This document shows, piece after piece, positions 19,072 to 27,819 of a stretch of 64,000 nucleotides of DNA. The notes beneath the pieces are model-generated. The model ran no database searches and was not told where the DNA came from. It worked only from the letters and a program-made list of their open reading frames with translations. Source of the stretch: Erwinia amylovora (GTDB lineage Bacteria; Pseudomonadota; Gammaproteobacteria; Enterobacterales; Enterobacteriaceae); assembly GCF_017161565.1 (NCBI RefSeq), contig NZ_CP066796.1, positions 3,348,001 through 3,412,000 on the forward strand, in the 5' to 3' direction. Each line of letters opens with the position of its first letter. Position 1 is the stretch's first letter. The position numbers were made by a program, and so were the translations under genes.

Positions 19072-20187
19072 TTATACAGGCTGTTTTTCATTATTAATTT
19101 GTGTAGGTAGCAACATTTGCTTTAGCTTAGTGTAAAGTTTTTTCTCTAAGTATTTGTATGATAAAGTTGATAAGTATACGGTGAAAAATATAGATAGCGA
19201 AAATAAAATAAATCGCGCACTCAGGTGTGAATAGATTTTTTCATTTCCAGAGGCGTGTTTGATTATTTTTGATAGAATACCAAAAACACCCTCGTGCAAT
19301 AAGTATACAGAAAACGAAATATTTCCAAGTTGCAAAATTGCATTCGGGAATTTAATTTTCGTCATTTTTTCCAGTTTCAGAAGTGCAACTATCAATATTG
19401 CAGAGGGTATTCCCCATGCGTAAATTCTGGAGCTGAAATAAAAGGGTGAGTAAAGGTTTACACAAAAGTATAAAACCGAAGCAACTATCGCCCCCCCCCA
19501 TACTAACGACATTTTGTTACCCATGTTTTTATAGATAAAGAAAACAGCCACGCCAAAAATAAACTCCAGGACTATTGGGTTAGTCATAAGGTTTACATAC
19601 TGATGGTTAAAATAGAATCCAGCAAATCCGTAGTTTTCGGGAACGCTAAAAAAAGCGAAAGGAGTCAACACAACAAGAGCTATAAATCCAGTGGTGAAAA
19701 GCCATTTAGCTCGGCCGAACACCATTGATATCGCAACTACCAAATAGAAATACATTTCGTAGTTTAAAGTCCAGCCTTGTCCGACCCTGGCACCCCCATA
19801 TCCTGGCCCCCATCCGTCCGGGGGCAAGCCACCAATAGGGATGAAAAGAAGAGATTTTCCAGTCTCGATAAAGGATTCTATGCTGTGGCCAGCGCTCAGT
19901 ATTGTTACAAGATAGTACAATGGTACAATTCTGATTAAACGCTTTATCAGATATTCAATACTTGCTCGCAAACCTTTGTCATCAATACTTACTGTGTAAG
20001 CAGCGATAAAACCGGAAACGACAAAGAACATATCAACACCAGACCAGCCATGACTTAGCAGGATTGCAAGTTTATTCTCAGCGTTAAGATTCAATGATAT
20101 ACCGTAATGGAAGAGCATTACGAGCATAGCAGCCAAACCACGTAGAGCCTGTATTGATTCTAAATTTTTTTGTTTGCATGTAGCCAT
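19072..20187 (-). CDS. Acyltransferase-3 family membrane O-acyltransferase (OafA-like), prophage cargo
   Basis: An integral membrane acetyltransferase of 371 residues that probably modifies O-antigen or another surface glycan. It begins with the family signature LESIQALRGLAAMLVMLFHY, followed by GWSGVDMFFVVSGFI. About ten hydrophobic helices follow and the C-terminus is basic. It sits beside the tail-fibre fragment and is much more AT-rich than its neighbours, both typical of serotype-converting phage cargo. A run of nine G on the coding strand (19491-19499) lies inside codons for VWGGAIV and could shift frame. The ribosome site is weak. Function is inferred from family. Confidence 0.85.
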   Translation of the reverse strand: MATCKQKNLESIQALRGLAAMLVMLFHYGISLNLNAENKLAILLSHGWSGVDMFFVVSGFIAAYTVSIDDKGLRASIEYLIKRLIRIVPLYYLVTILSAGHSIESFIETGKSLLFIPIGGLPPDGWGPGYGGARVGQGWTLNYEMYFYLVVAISMVFGRAKWLFTTGFIALVVLTPFAFFSVPENYGFAGFYFNHQYVNLMTNPIVLEFIFGVAVFFIYKNMGNKMSLVWGGAIVASVLYFCVNLYSPFYFSSRIYAWGIPSAILIVALLKLEKMTKIKFPNAILQLGNISFSVYLLHEGVFGILSKIIKHASGNEKIYSHLSARFILFSLSIFFTVYLSTLSYKYLEKKLYTKLKQMLLPTQINNEKQPV

Positions 20188-20749
20188 TAAGTTAGTCAGT
20201 CCATTGATAATTGATCAAGCCTCTTGCGAGACTTACGTTTTCCACGCCCGACCACTTTACCAGCCACTTCCCCAAAAATAAAGCTAACCATGTGTGATTA
20301 TTGGAGTATTTGGATGTGTGTTAATGTCTGTTCATTGTATGAACGAGGGATGAAAATAATTTAAATTTATCCAGTTAACAGGGTATTGCATAAATATTGC
20401 TGCGTTACATGGAATGATTTGAATTGAATTACCAGGCTGGCCCTCATTCACTATGCGCTCATAACAGCTCATTTACAGGGGCAGAAAAAGGGGCATTTGG
20501 TGTAAAAGGGACATAAAAAAGGGCGGTGAAATGTCCGGGTTTGGCTGTCGATGTCCACAAACGTATTATTATTATTTCTTGTTTACAAACTAATTTAATA
20601 AATAAACAGGAGCTTATGGATTTTTTACCTGTTAAAATTAGATATATAGCTGCAGATTAATGGCAGAGGGGCATAACGGATATTCCGCTACGCCAGCGGC
20701 TTAACTGAATCCGCAACTGAATATGGTTTGCCATCACCCACCAACCAAC
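20188..20749. other. AT-rich prophage-flank region without a gene
   Basis: About 560 bp of mostly AT-rich sequence between the acyltransferase and the cytochrome gene. It contains purine-rich stretches with repeated GGGGCA/AAAGGG words near 20477-20525. I see no convincing frame. It probably holds the acyltransferase promoter and the right prophage boundary. No attachment repeat was found by eye. Confidence 0.5.
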
Positions 20750-20783
20750 GAGTAAGGGCGGCCGTAAACGGTCGCCCTTACTC
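20750..20783 (-). terminator. Hairpin after the gluconate dehydrogenase operon
   Basis: GAGTAAGGGCG (20750-20760) pairs perfectly with CGCCCTTACTC (20773-20783). It lies 25 bp past the cytochrome stop. There is no U-run. Its core resembles the hairpin at 43515-43539. Confidence 0.55.
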
Positions 20784-20807
20784 CATGTGTACGCCGGTGA
20801 GTGAGCT

Positions 20808-22124
20808 TTACGGCGACAGCTTCCCGACATCCGCATTGCCCTGGTGATTCACCACCGCTTCATCTTTGCGGACTTTTGCCACATCGCTGGCCGAGACCAT
20901 GGATGCCGTGCTGTTACCCCAGCTGGTGCGAATGAAGTTCACCACGTCTGCAACCTGCTGGTCGTTCAGTCGCCAGCCAAAGGCCGGCATGGTGATGGTC
21001 GTCGGCGCGCCCTTCATGCCCGGCAGCTGCGCACCGCTTATTATGATATGAATCAGCGATGTCGGGTCGGATGCCAGCACCACCGGGTTGCCACGCAGCA
21101 CCGGGAAAAAGCGCTGATAGCCGCTGCCGTCGGTTTTGTGGCAGGCAGCGCAGTTATCGACATAAACCGATGCACCGGTTTTGCTGTCGTCGCCTTTCCA
21201 CAGCGCTTTCGCCACCGTATCATCCGGCGTGAATACCACCTGGTTTGGATCTTTTGCCCCAAGCGACTTCAGGTAGCGGGCAATGGCGGTGGCATCTTCC
21301 GCCGTCAGATGTTGCAGACTGTGCTGCACCACGTCAGTCATGCCACCGAACACCGCGGTATGATCGTTGCGCCCGGTACACAGAAACTGTACCAGCTGAT
21401 CCTCGCTCCAGCGACCCAGCCCATCGCCGCTGTCACCACGCAGATTACTGGCGGTCCAGCCGTCAATCGGCGCGCTGCTGCCTGACAGATAATCGCTGCC
21501 TTCGGCGTCGTTCAGCGCTTTTTCCTGCATGGTGATACTGCGCGGCGTATGGCAGGCCCCGCAGTGCCCCAGCCCTTCAACCAGGTACTGACCGCGTGCC
21601 AACGCCGCATCCTGGCCTTTTATCGGCTGAAAGGCTTTCACATCCGGCGCAAAGATGCCGCGCCAGATGGCCAGCGGCCAGCGCATCGATAACGGCCAGG
21701 GAATATCGCTGTCCTGATTGGCCTGGGCCACGGGCTGCACGCCATGCATAAAGTAAGCGTACAGCGCCTGCATATCCTCGTCGCTGACTACCGCATAAGA
21801 CGGATACGGCATTGCCGGATAGAGCGTGTCGCCATTCTTCGCTACGCCGTGGCGCACCGCTTTCTGGAAGTCGTCGTAGCTGTAATCACCGATGCCGTAC
21901 TGTTTATCCGGCGTGATATTGGTGGAGTAAATGGTGCCGATGGGCGTCACCATCGGCAGCCCGCCAGCGAAAGCGGCTGCGCCCACTTTGGTATGGCAGG
22001 CGGTGCAGTCCCCGGCACGCGCCAGATATTCACCGCGTTTGATCTGCTCAACGGCGGCATCATCTGCGGCAACGTTAAACGCCATAATGCCCAGCACCAG
22101 GGCAGTGAAAGTGATCTTTTTCAT
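20808..22124 (-). CDS. Gluconate 2-dehydrogenase cytochrome c subunit (tri-haem)
   Basis: Membrane-anchored periplasmic cytochrome c of 438 residues. It takes electrons from the flavoprotein subunit and passes them to ubiquinone. A signal peptide (residues 1-20, ending VAA) is followed by three haem-binding motifs: CTACH (40-44), CGACH (188-192) and CAACH (325-329). Three haems and this length match the gluconate/sorbitol dehydrogenase family. It is the last gene of a three-gene operon and starts 10 bases after the flavoprotein stop. A hairpin follows. Confidence 0.92.
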   Translation of the reverse strand: MKKITFTALVLGIMAFNVAADDAAVEQIKRGEYLARAGDCTACHTKVGAAAFAGGLPMVTPIGTIYSTNITPDKQYGIGDYSYDDFQKAVRHGVAKNGDTLYPAMPYPSYAVVSDEDMQALYAYFMHGVQPVAQANQDSDIPWPLSMRWPLAIWRGIFAPDVKAFQPIKGQDAALARGQYLVEGLGHCGACHTPRSITMQEKALNDAEGSDYLSGSSAPIDGWTASNLRGDSGDGLGRWSEDQLVQFLCTGRNDHTAVFGGMTDVVQHSLQHLTAEDATAIARYLKSLGAKDPNQVVFTPDDTVAKALWKGDDSKTGASVYVDNCAACHKTDGSGYQRFFPVLRGNPVVLASDPTSLIHIIISGAQLPGMKGAPTTITMPAFGWRLNDQQVADVVNFIRTSWGNSTASMVSASDVAKVRKDEAVVNHQGNADVGKLSP

Positions 22125-22134
22125 CGGCTTATCC

Positions 22135-23919
22135 TTATGCCTGCACCAGCGGACCGGGGTTTTTCAGATACTGCTCACGAATTGCTTTCGCCGACCAGTA
22201 GGTCAGCGCAGCAAGCAGGCCAGTCGGGTTGTAGCCCAGCCCCTGTGGGAAAGCAGAAGCGCCAGGTACAAATACGTTCGGGACATCCCAGCTCTGTAAA
22301 TAGCGGTTGATGGCGCTGGTCTTCGGATCTTCACCCATGATCGCACCACCGTTCATATGTGTGGTTTGATACACGGTGGTATCGAAGTGGGTACCTGGCA
22401 TTTTCGGTGCGCCGCTAATCAGCTTAGGATCCATCGCTTCGGCTATTTTGTGCATGCGACCGTGCATAAACTGCGACATTTTGATGTCGTTATCCTGCCA
22501 GTCGAAAGTCATACGCAGCAGCGGCTGGCCGTGGATGTCTTTGTAGTTTGGATCGAGATCGAGGTAGTTATTGCGGTACGACTGATGCGCGCCGTGAGCA
22601 TCCATAGAGACATGATGGGTGTAATGATCGGCTACCGCCGCTTTCCATTTGCTGCCCCAGTTTGGCGTCCCCGGCGGGGTCGGCAGACCGGAGATCGGCT
22701 TCACCCCGGCCTGGTTCACCCACATCGGCGAACCGCCAACAAAGCCGTATTTGGCATGGTCGAAGTTATCGGCGTTAAAGTCGTCAACCCCCACCCCCGC
22801 ACCGCCTGCACCAATAAAGTTATTGGTGAAGACGTCTTTATCGAAGAATGCCTTGATGGTGGAGATATTCTGGTAGGCAAAGTTTCGCCCTACTGTGCCT
22901 TCATTCGTCACCGGATCATAAGGTTTACCAATACCGGACAGCAGCATCAGATGCACATTGTGGAACTGGAAAGCAGACAGGATCACCAGATCTGCGGGCT
23001 GTTCGTTTTCACGCCCCGACGCGTCTATATAGGTCACGCCGGTGGCACGTTTCTTGTCATTGGTGAGATTTACGCGCAGCACATACGCATTATTGCGCAG
23101 TTCAAACTTCGATTCCTGACGTAACGCCGGCAGAATATTCACGTTCGGCGAGGCTTTGGAATACATATAGCAGGCATAGCCGCTGCAGTAGCCACAGAAA
23201 TTACACGGCCCCATCTGTGCGCCGTAGGTGTTGGTATACGGGCCGGAGGTGTTAGCGGAGGGCAGATCGTAAGGATGATAGCCGATACTCTCTGCTGCCT
23301 GAGCAAACAGCTGCGCCGAATAAGTGCGCTTCTGCGCCGGGAGCGGGAAGTCGCTGGAGCGATCTGCGGCAAACGGATTGCCTTTACCCGCCTGGCCGAC
23401 CACTTTGCCTTTAATGCTCCAGGCCGATCCGGACGTCCCGAACACGTTTTCTGCCTGGTCAAAGAACGGTTCCAGCTCGGCATAGCTTACGCCAAAATCC
23501 TGAATCGTCATGCCCTGCGGGATAAAGCTTTTGCCATAGCGCTCTTCGTAATGGCTACGCATACGCAGCTCGATCGGATCGACGCGAAAATGGACGCCGG
23601 ACCAGTGCAAACCGGCTCCACCGGTGCCGGTGCCGGGCAAAAATGCCGCCAGCTGACGATACGGTTGTGCAGTCTGCGCCGCGTTATGACGGATGGTCAC
23701 GGTGCTTTTCGACAGGTCCTGAAACAGCTTCTTACGAACGTTATAGGTCAGCTCATCGATAACCTGCGGATAAGCCCCATCAGGATAAGTATCGCGATGC
23801 GGGCCACGCTCCAGCGCCACCACGTTCAGGCCTGCTTCGGTCAGCTCTTTCGCCATGATCGCCCCGGCCCAGCCGAAACCAACAATCACCGCATCTGCTT
23901 TTTTCTGTACGTTTGCCAT
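22135..23919 (-). CDS. Gluconate 2-dehydrogenase flavoprotein subunit (GMC oxidoreductase)
   Basis: Large FAD subunit, 594 residues, expected to oxidise D-gluconate to 2-keto-D-gluconate in the periplasm. The FAD motif GFGWAG is at 14-19 with the GMC fold around it. A cysteine cluster CNFCGYCSGYAC resembles the 3Fe-4S site of FAD-dependent sugar dehydrogenases. The C-terminal active site shows TTHMNGGAIMGEDP and GLGYNPTGLLAALTYW. There is no signal peptide, so it is probably co-exported with the Tat-bearing small subunit. The ATG at 23919 follows AAGGGATTGAGC, two bases after the small-subunit stop. Gluconate is the likely substrate; a related sugar acid is possible. Confidence 0.9.
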   Translation of the reverse strand: MANVQKKADAVIVGFGWAGAIMAKELTEAGLNVVALERGPHRDTYPDGAYPQVIDELTYNVRKKLFQDLSKSTVTIRHNAAQTAQPYRQLAAFLPGTGTGGAGLHWSGVHFRVDPIELRMRSHYEERYGKSFIPQGMTIQDFGVSYAELEPFFDQAENVFGTSGSAWSIKGKVVGQAGKGNPFAADRSSDFPLPAQKRTYSAQLFAQAAESIGYHPYDLPSANTSGPYTNTYGAQMGPCNFCGYCSGYACYMYSKASPNVNILPALRQESKFELRNNAYVLRVNLTNDKKRATGVTYIDASGRENEQPADLVILSAFQFHNVHLMLLSGIGKPYDPVTNEGTVGRNFAYQNISTIKAFFDKDVFTNNFIGAGGAGVGVDDFNADNFDHAKYGFVGGSPMWVNQAGVKPISGLPTPPGTPNWGSKWKAAVADHYTHHVSMDAHGAHQSYRNNYLDLDPNYKDIHGQPLLRMTFDWQDNDIKMSQFMHGRMHKIAEAMDPKLISGAPKMPGTHFDTTVYQTTHMNGGAIMGEDPKTSAINRYLQSWDVPNVFVPGASAFPQGLGYNPTGLLAALTYWSAKAIREQYLKNPGPLVQA

Positions 23920-23921
23920 GC

Positions 23922-24659
23922 TCAATCCCTTTCCCCGCGAATGGATACCGGCGGCAGCGTGTAGCGTACGCCACGTTCTACCCAGTCCATAAAGTCAGCG
24001 CGTGCGCCGGGGAAGTTGATCAGCTTCCAGCCGACCAGCCCCTGATTGCCACCATGCACCGGATCGCTGAAGAAACCTTCACGGGTATTCTGCAACAGGA
24101 AGGTGAAAAAGGTTTTGGCCGGCAGCTGGCGCAGCTCAACGCTACCCGCTTCCAACGCCTGTAACAGTGCGTCCTGCTGTTCGCCGTTAAGCTGCGCGAA
24201 CACCTTGCCATACTGCTGTTTTGCCAGCACGTCGGCATCAGCCAGGCCAAGACGGTAAATATCACGCGGTGTCAACGGCAGCTGATAGCCCAGCGCCTTA
24301 TCCGCATCCGGATGGAACGGCCCCTGCATATACCAGTTAGCGCCGGTGGCATACGGCGTGTTCATCTGGCGATCGATATACTCAGGCACGCCCGCTTCCA
24401 GCGCGCCGGGACCACGTTCGTCAGACGGGATTAGCCGCGCCACCGCCGCCTGTATGAAGGCGAACTCTTCCGGGGTAAACCATGTCGGCCGATATTCACG
24501 CGCTGGCTTCGGGCCTGTTGCTGCAGCTTCCTTCGCCACAGCAGGTGCCACCGCGGCCAGACTTCCCAATCCTGCTGAACCTATCGCCATGGCGGGCGCC
24601 AGGGTGATGGTTTTCAGCAGGAAGTCCCTGCGTGTACTTCCATTTTTTTGCTCTGACAT
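23922..24659 (-). CDS. Gluconate 2-dehydrogenase subunit 3 (Tat-exported)
   Basis: Small subunit of 245 residues needed for export and assembly of the flavoprotein. The N-terminus has a twin-arginine signal, [10 protein letters not shown], followed by a hydrophobic stretch. The body shows the family runs [34 protein letters not shown] and [15 protein letters not shown]. It is the first gene of the operon, so the promoter should lie in the roughly 210 bp up to the hairpin at 24871. Confidence 0.9.
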   Translation of the reverse strand: MSEQKNGSTRRDFLLKTITLAPAMAIGSAGLGSLAAVAPAVAKEAAATGPKPAREYRPTWFTPEEFAFIQAAVARLIPSDERGPGALEAGVPEYIDRQMNTPYATGANWYMQGPFHPDADKALGYQLPLTPRDIYRLGLADADVLAKQQYGKVFAQLNGEQQDALLQALEAGSVELRQLPAKTFFTFLLQNTREGFFSDPVHGGNQGLVGWKLINFPGARADFMDWVERGVRYTLPPVSIRGERD

Positions 24660-24870
24660 GACATTGCCTTCTCAAACCAGCAGCGTCGTGCCGGCTAATA
24701 TGGGGTCGGATTGATTTTAGTAGTATAAAGTGTAGGGAGAATATAGTCGCTGACTGAAATATTTACCAGAGTGACTGTTACCGGTAACAATAGCTATATT
24801 GTAACAGTATGACGCAGAAAACGTGAGGAGATAGAAACAAAATGGCACAAAATCATTAACATCCACCGCA

Positions 24871-24899
24871 GGCTGACCCGCGATATCTTCAGGTCAGCC
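24871..24899 (-). terminator. Hairpin after the GGDEF-EAL gene
   Basis: GGCTGACC (24871-24878) pairs with GGTCAGCC (24892-24899). It lies 18 bp past the stop of the minus-strand gene. No U-run. Confidence 0.5.
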
Positions 24900-24916
24900 C
24901 GCCGCATTGCACTGGA

Positions 24917-27373
24917 CTAAAATTCTTTGAGGCGGCGCTCCGGCGGCTGCGGGCGGCCAAAATAATAGCCCTGAAACAGGGTACAACCTTCCGCTTTCAG
25001 CCGCTGAAACTGCTCGTTGCTCTCCACCCCTTCTGCGGTAATCTGGATATCCAGGCTTCGACTCATGCCGGTAATCGCCCTTATAATTGCCAGCGCCTCG
25101 CGGCTGTCCTGCATATCGTTAATAAAGGATTTATCGATTTTAATCTTGTCAAACGGGAAGGATCGCAGATAGCTCAGGGATGAATAGCCAGTACCAAAGT
25201 CGTCCAGTGCAATTTGCACGCCCAGCGCCTTTAGTTCTCGCAAAATATCGATATTCGCCAGCGTATTATCCAGTAATACCGATTCGGTTATTTCCACCTC
25301 CAGCCGGTGCGGCGCCAGTCCCGACTCTTTAAGAGCGCCTTCCACTACCGCTATCAGCGCGCTGTTCTTAAACTGCAACGGCGACAGGTTGACCGCTACC
25401 GTCTGCTCGCCGGGCCAACTCGCCGCTTCGCGGCAGGCTTCGTATAATGCATAGGTACCCAGGCTATGGATCAGCCCGGTTTCTTCGGCTATCGGTATAA
25501 ATTCCAGCGGCATAATGATGCCTTTTTCCGGGTGGTGCCAGCGCATCAACGCCTCGTAACCGATGATCTCTCGATGCTGGTTGTTGGTGATCGGCTGGTA
25601 ATAGAGCTTCAGCTGGCGGTAGGTGATCGCCTCACGCAAGTCGTTCTCAATAATGCGGCGTTTCTGCGCCGTATCGCCCATCGCTTTGGTGAAATGTTCG
25701 AAACGATTACGGCCATTACGTTTCGCCGCATACAATGCCATATCAGCGCAGCGCAGCAGATAGTCCGGCGAGGTCATGCCGTGCTGCGCGAGAGTAATAC
25801 CAATGCTCAGTCCGATTGAGAGATTGTGACCATGAACGGTAAACGGCGGCCGAATCGTCTCAATCAAGCGACGGGCCATTGCTTCAGCCTCTTCCGGATG
25901 GGACAAGCCAGGCAGAACAATCGAAAACTCATCCCCGCCGTTACGTGCCAGCGTATCGCGATTGCGCAGCACGCTGCGCAGACGAACGGCGACTGAACAT
26001 AGCAGCGCATCGCCTACCTGATGGCCTAACGCATCGTTGACGTTTTTAAAGTTATCCAGGTCAAGCCCCAACACCGCCGTCAGGCGCTGTGCGTCACGAT
26101 CTTCACGCAGCGCCGTGGTCAGGTGCTGATTGAACAGCACGCGGTTGGGCAAGCTGGTCAGGTTATCGTGGTGCGCCATATGATGGATGCGCGCATCCGC
26201 CGCACGCTGGTCAGTAACATCATCGGCGATAAGCAGCACGTAACTGTGACGGGCGTCTTTGCCACGCACCATTGAAGCGCTGGCACTGATAATTCGGTCG
26301 CCGCCGGAGGTGGCCAGTTGCCGTTCGTTACGCTGTACCCCCCCTTTACGCTGTGCCGCGTCGGAAAGCTGCATAAAGTACGCGCTCATCGCCGGGGTCA
26401 TACACTCCTGGGCCTTTTTACCAATAAATTCACACTGGCTGCCGCCCAACAGCTGTTCAGCACGGTTGTTAATCAACAATATTTCGCCCGAGACGGCGTC
26501 TTCAACGATGACGCACGAGGGAATGTTGGCAACGATGGAGTCGAGAAACTGCGAAAGTGACGCCATTTTTTTACTGCTCTTTTCCGCCAAATCTTTAGCA
26601 TTAATGATCTGCCGTTCGTACTCGCGCATTTCGGTACAGTCGCGAGTGATCTTGGCAAAACCGATAAGCTCCCCGCCGTCATTGCGGATGGCATCAATCA
26701 CCACATGCGCCCAGAAGGCGCTGCCATCTTTACGGTAGCGCCAGCCATTATCCTCAAAATGCCCGGTGGCGGTGGCCTGCTGCAGGTTCTTATCCGGGAG
26801 ATTGTGCCGTCGATCCTGTTCACTGTAAAAGCAGGAGAAGTGTTTACCGATGATCTCGTTGCAGGTAAAACCTTTGGCGCGGCAAGCTCCGGCGTTCCAG
26901 TTCAAAACCAGGCCATTTAAATCAAGCATATAGATAGCGTAATCATTAATGCCTTCAACCAGCAGGCGGAAAGTCTGGTCGCGCTGCTGCCGATCTTGCT
27001 GAAGCTGCCCGGTGCAGTTACGGGTAATTTTCGCGTAGCCCAATAATTTACCGTTATCATCAAAAACGGCATCGATCACCTCATGAGCCCAGAAAGCACT
27101 GCCATCTTTGCGATAACGCCAGCCTTTCGTCGCAAAGCGACCGGCCTCACGGGCAACCTGCAAACCGTGCCGCGGTTTACCCAGCATTTGGTCCTGTTGA
27201 CTGTAGAAACAGCTAAAATTTCTGCCAATGATTTCAGCAGGCAGATAGCCTTTGGCGTGTTGAGCGCCAAGGCTCCAGCTGGCAACGATCCCCTCTGGAT
27301 CCAGCATGTAAATAGCGCAGTTGCCCTCGCTTCTTGCCAAAAGCTGGTACACAACATCTGAGTCTTCATTCAT
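24917..27373 (-). CDS. PAS-PAS-PAS-GGDEF-EAL cyclic-di-GMP enzyme
   Basis: Cytosolic 818-residue protein with no membrane segments. Two near-identical PAS/PAC repeats occupy about 10-125 and 132-250; both contain GWRYRKDGSAFWAH. A third, divergent PAS spans about 275-390. The cyclase domain has an intact GGDEF (479-483) and an inhibitory-site RNRD (470-473). The phosphodiesterase domain has an intact EAL (607-609) and DDFGTGYSSLSYL. Both activities could be present. Tandem duplicated PAS domains suggest oxygen, redox or small-ligand sensing, but no ligand is evident. In Erwinia, c-di-GMP controls motility, amylovoran and type III secretion; the role of this copy is inference. Confidence 0.93.
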   Translation of the reverse strand: MNEDSDVVYQLLARSEGNCAIYMLDPEGIVASWSLGAQHAKGYLPAEIIGRNFSCFYSQQDQMLGKPRHGLQVAREAGRFATKGWRYRKDGSAFWAHEVIDAVFDDNGKLLGYAKITRNCTGQLQQDRQQRDQTFRLLVEGINDYAIYMLDLNGLVLNWNAGACRAKGFTCNEIIGKHFSCFYSEQDRRHNLPDKNLQQATATGHFEDNGWRYRKDGSAFWAHVVIDAIRNDGGELIGFAKITRDCTEMREYERQIINAKDLAEKSSKKMASLSQFLDSIVANIPSCVIVEDAVSGEILLINNRAEQLLGGSQCEFIGKKAQECMTPAMSAYFMQLSDAAQRKGGVQRNERQLATSGGDRIISASASMVRGKDARHSYVLLIADDVTDQRAADARIHHMAHHDNLTSLPNRVLFNQHLTTALREDRDAQRLTAVLGLDLDNFKNVNDALGHQVGDALLCSVAVRLRSVLRNRDTLARNGGDEFSIVLPGLSHPEEAEAMARRLIETIRPPFTVHGHNLSIGLSIGITLAQHGMTSPDYLLRCADMALYAAKRNGRNRFEHFTKAMGDTAQKRRIIENDLREAITYRQLKLYYQPITNNQHREIIGYEALMRWHHPEKGIIMPLEFIPIAEETGLIHSLGTYALYEACREAASWPGEQTVAVNLSPLQFKNSALIAVVEGALKESGLAPHRLEVEITESVLLDNTLANIDILRELKALGVQIALDDFGTGYSSLSYLRSFPFDKIKIDKSFINDMQDSREALAIIRAITGMSRSLDIQITAEGVESNEQFQRLKAEGCTLFQGYYFGRPQPPERRLKEF

Positions 27374-27819
27374 GATTCATTCGCCTGGCATTGACAGTGA
27401 CTTCCCGTAATACGAAAAATGACCCCAACGCAAATACGCCAATAACTGGCGAAAAGTTTATCTCACGCGCCCGACGGGCAACGGGATTGCCGTCGTTCTG
27501 CGGGTTTAAACCACAGGTGATAATCCACAAACTTGAGATGATTCAATCAATCTCTGTCAATTCCCCGCAGCTCATCGATTGTTATCGACTTTTATCGTTA
27601 AATATTCAGCGTTAATTTAAATTCAGTTCCAAAATAGCCAAAGGATGTATAGGGAAATATGTCATCTGTAGAATTAAATAAGAGAGATTTGATTTATTGC
27701 CGACGAAAATATCTGCCGGTGGGGGGGGGTTTCATCAGCAGAAATTTGTCGATACAACAGAAGCGAGAAAAAGCACAATCAATTGCGGTATAACTTCATA
27801 TTTTCACCCGGGAGCGCTT
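27374..27819. other. Divergent promoter region between the c-di-GMP gene and sbmA, with a G9 tract
   Basis: About 445 bp, AT-rich from 27580. A run of nine G (27721-27729) lies 90 bp upstream of sbmA. A frame runs through from 27697 into sbmA but lacks a ribosome site and does not resemble SbmA. I see no other gene. Confidence 0.5.

Noticed and set aside
17918..20749. Prophage attachment repeats
   Set aside because: The longest shared word found by eye at the two flanks was nine bases (TGATTATTG), which is not convincing.
27697..27819. N-terminal extension of SbmA by 41 residues
   Set aside because: No ribosome site, no similarity to SbmA, and it crosses the G9 tract. The ATG at 27820 has GGGAG at good spacing.
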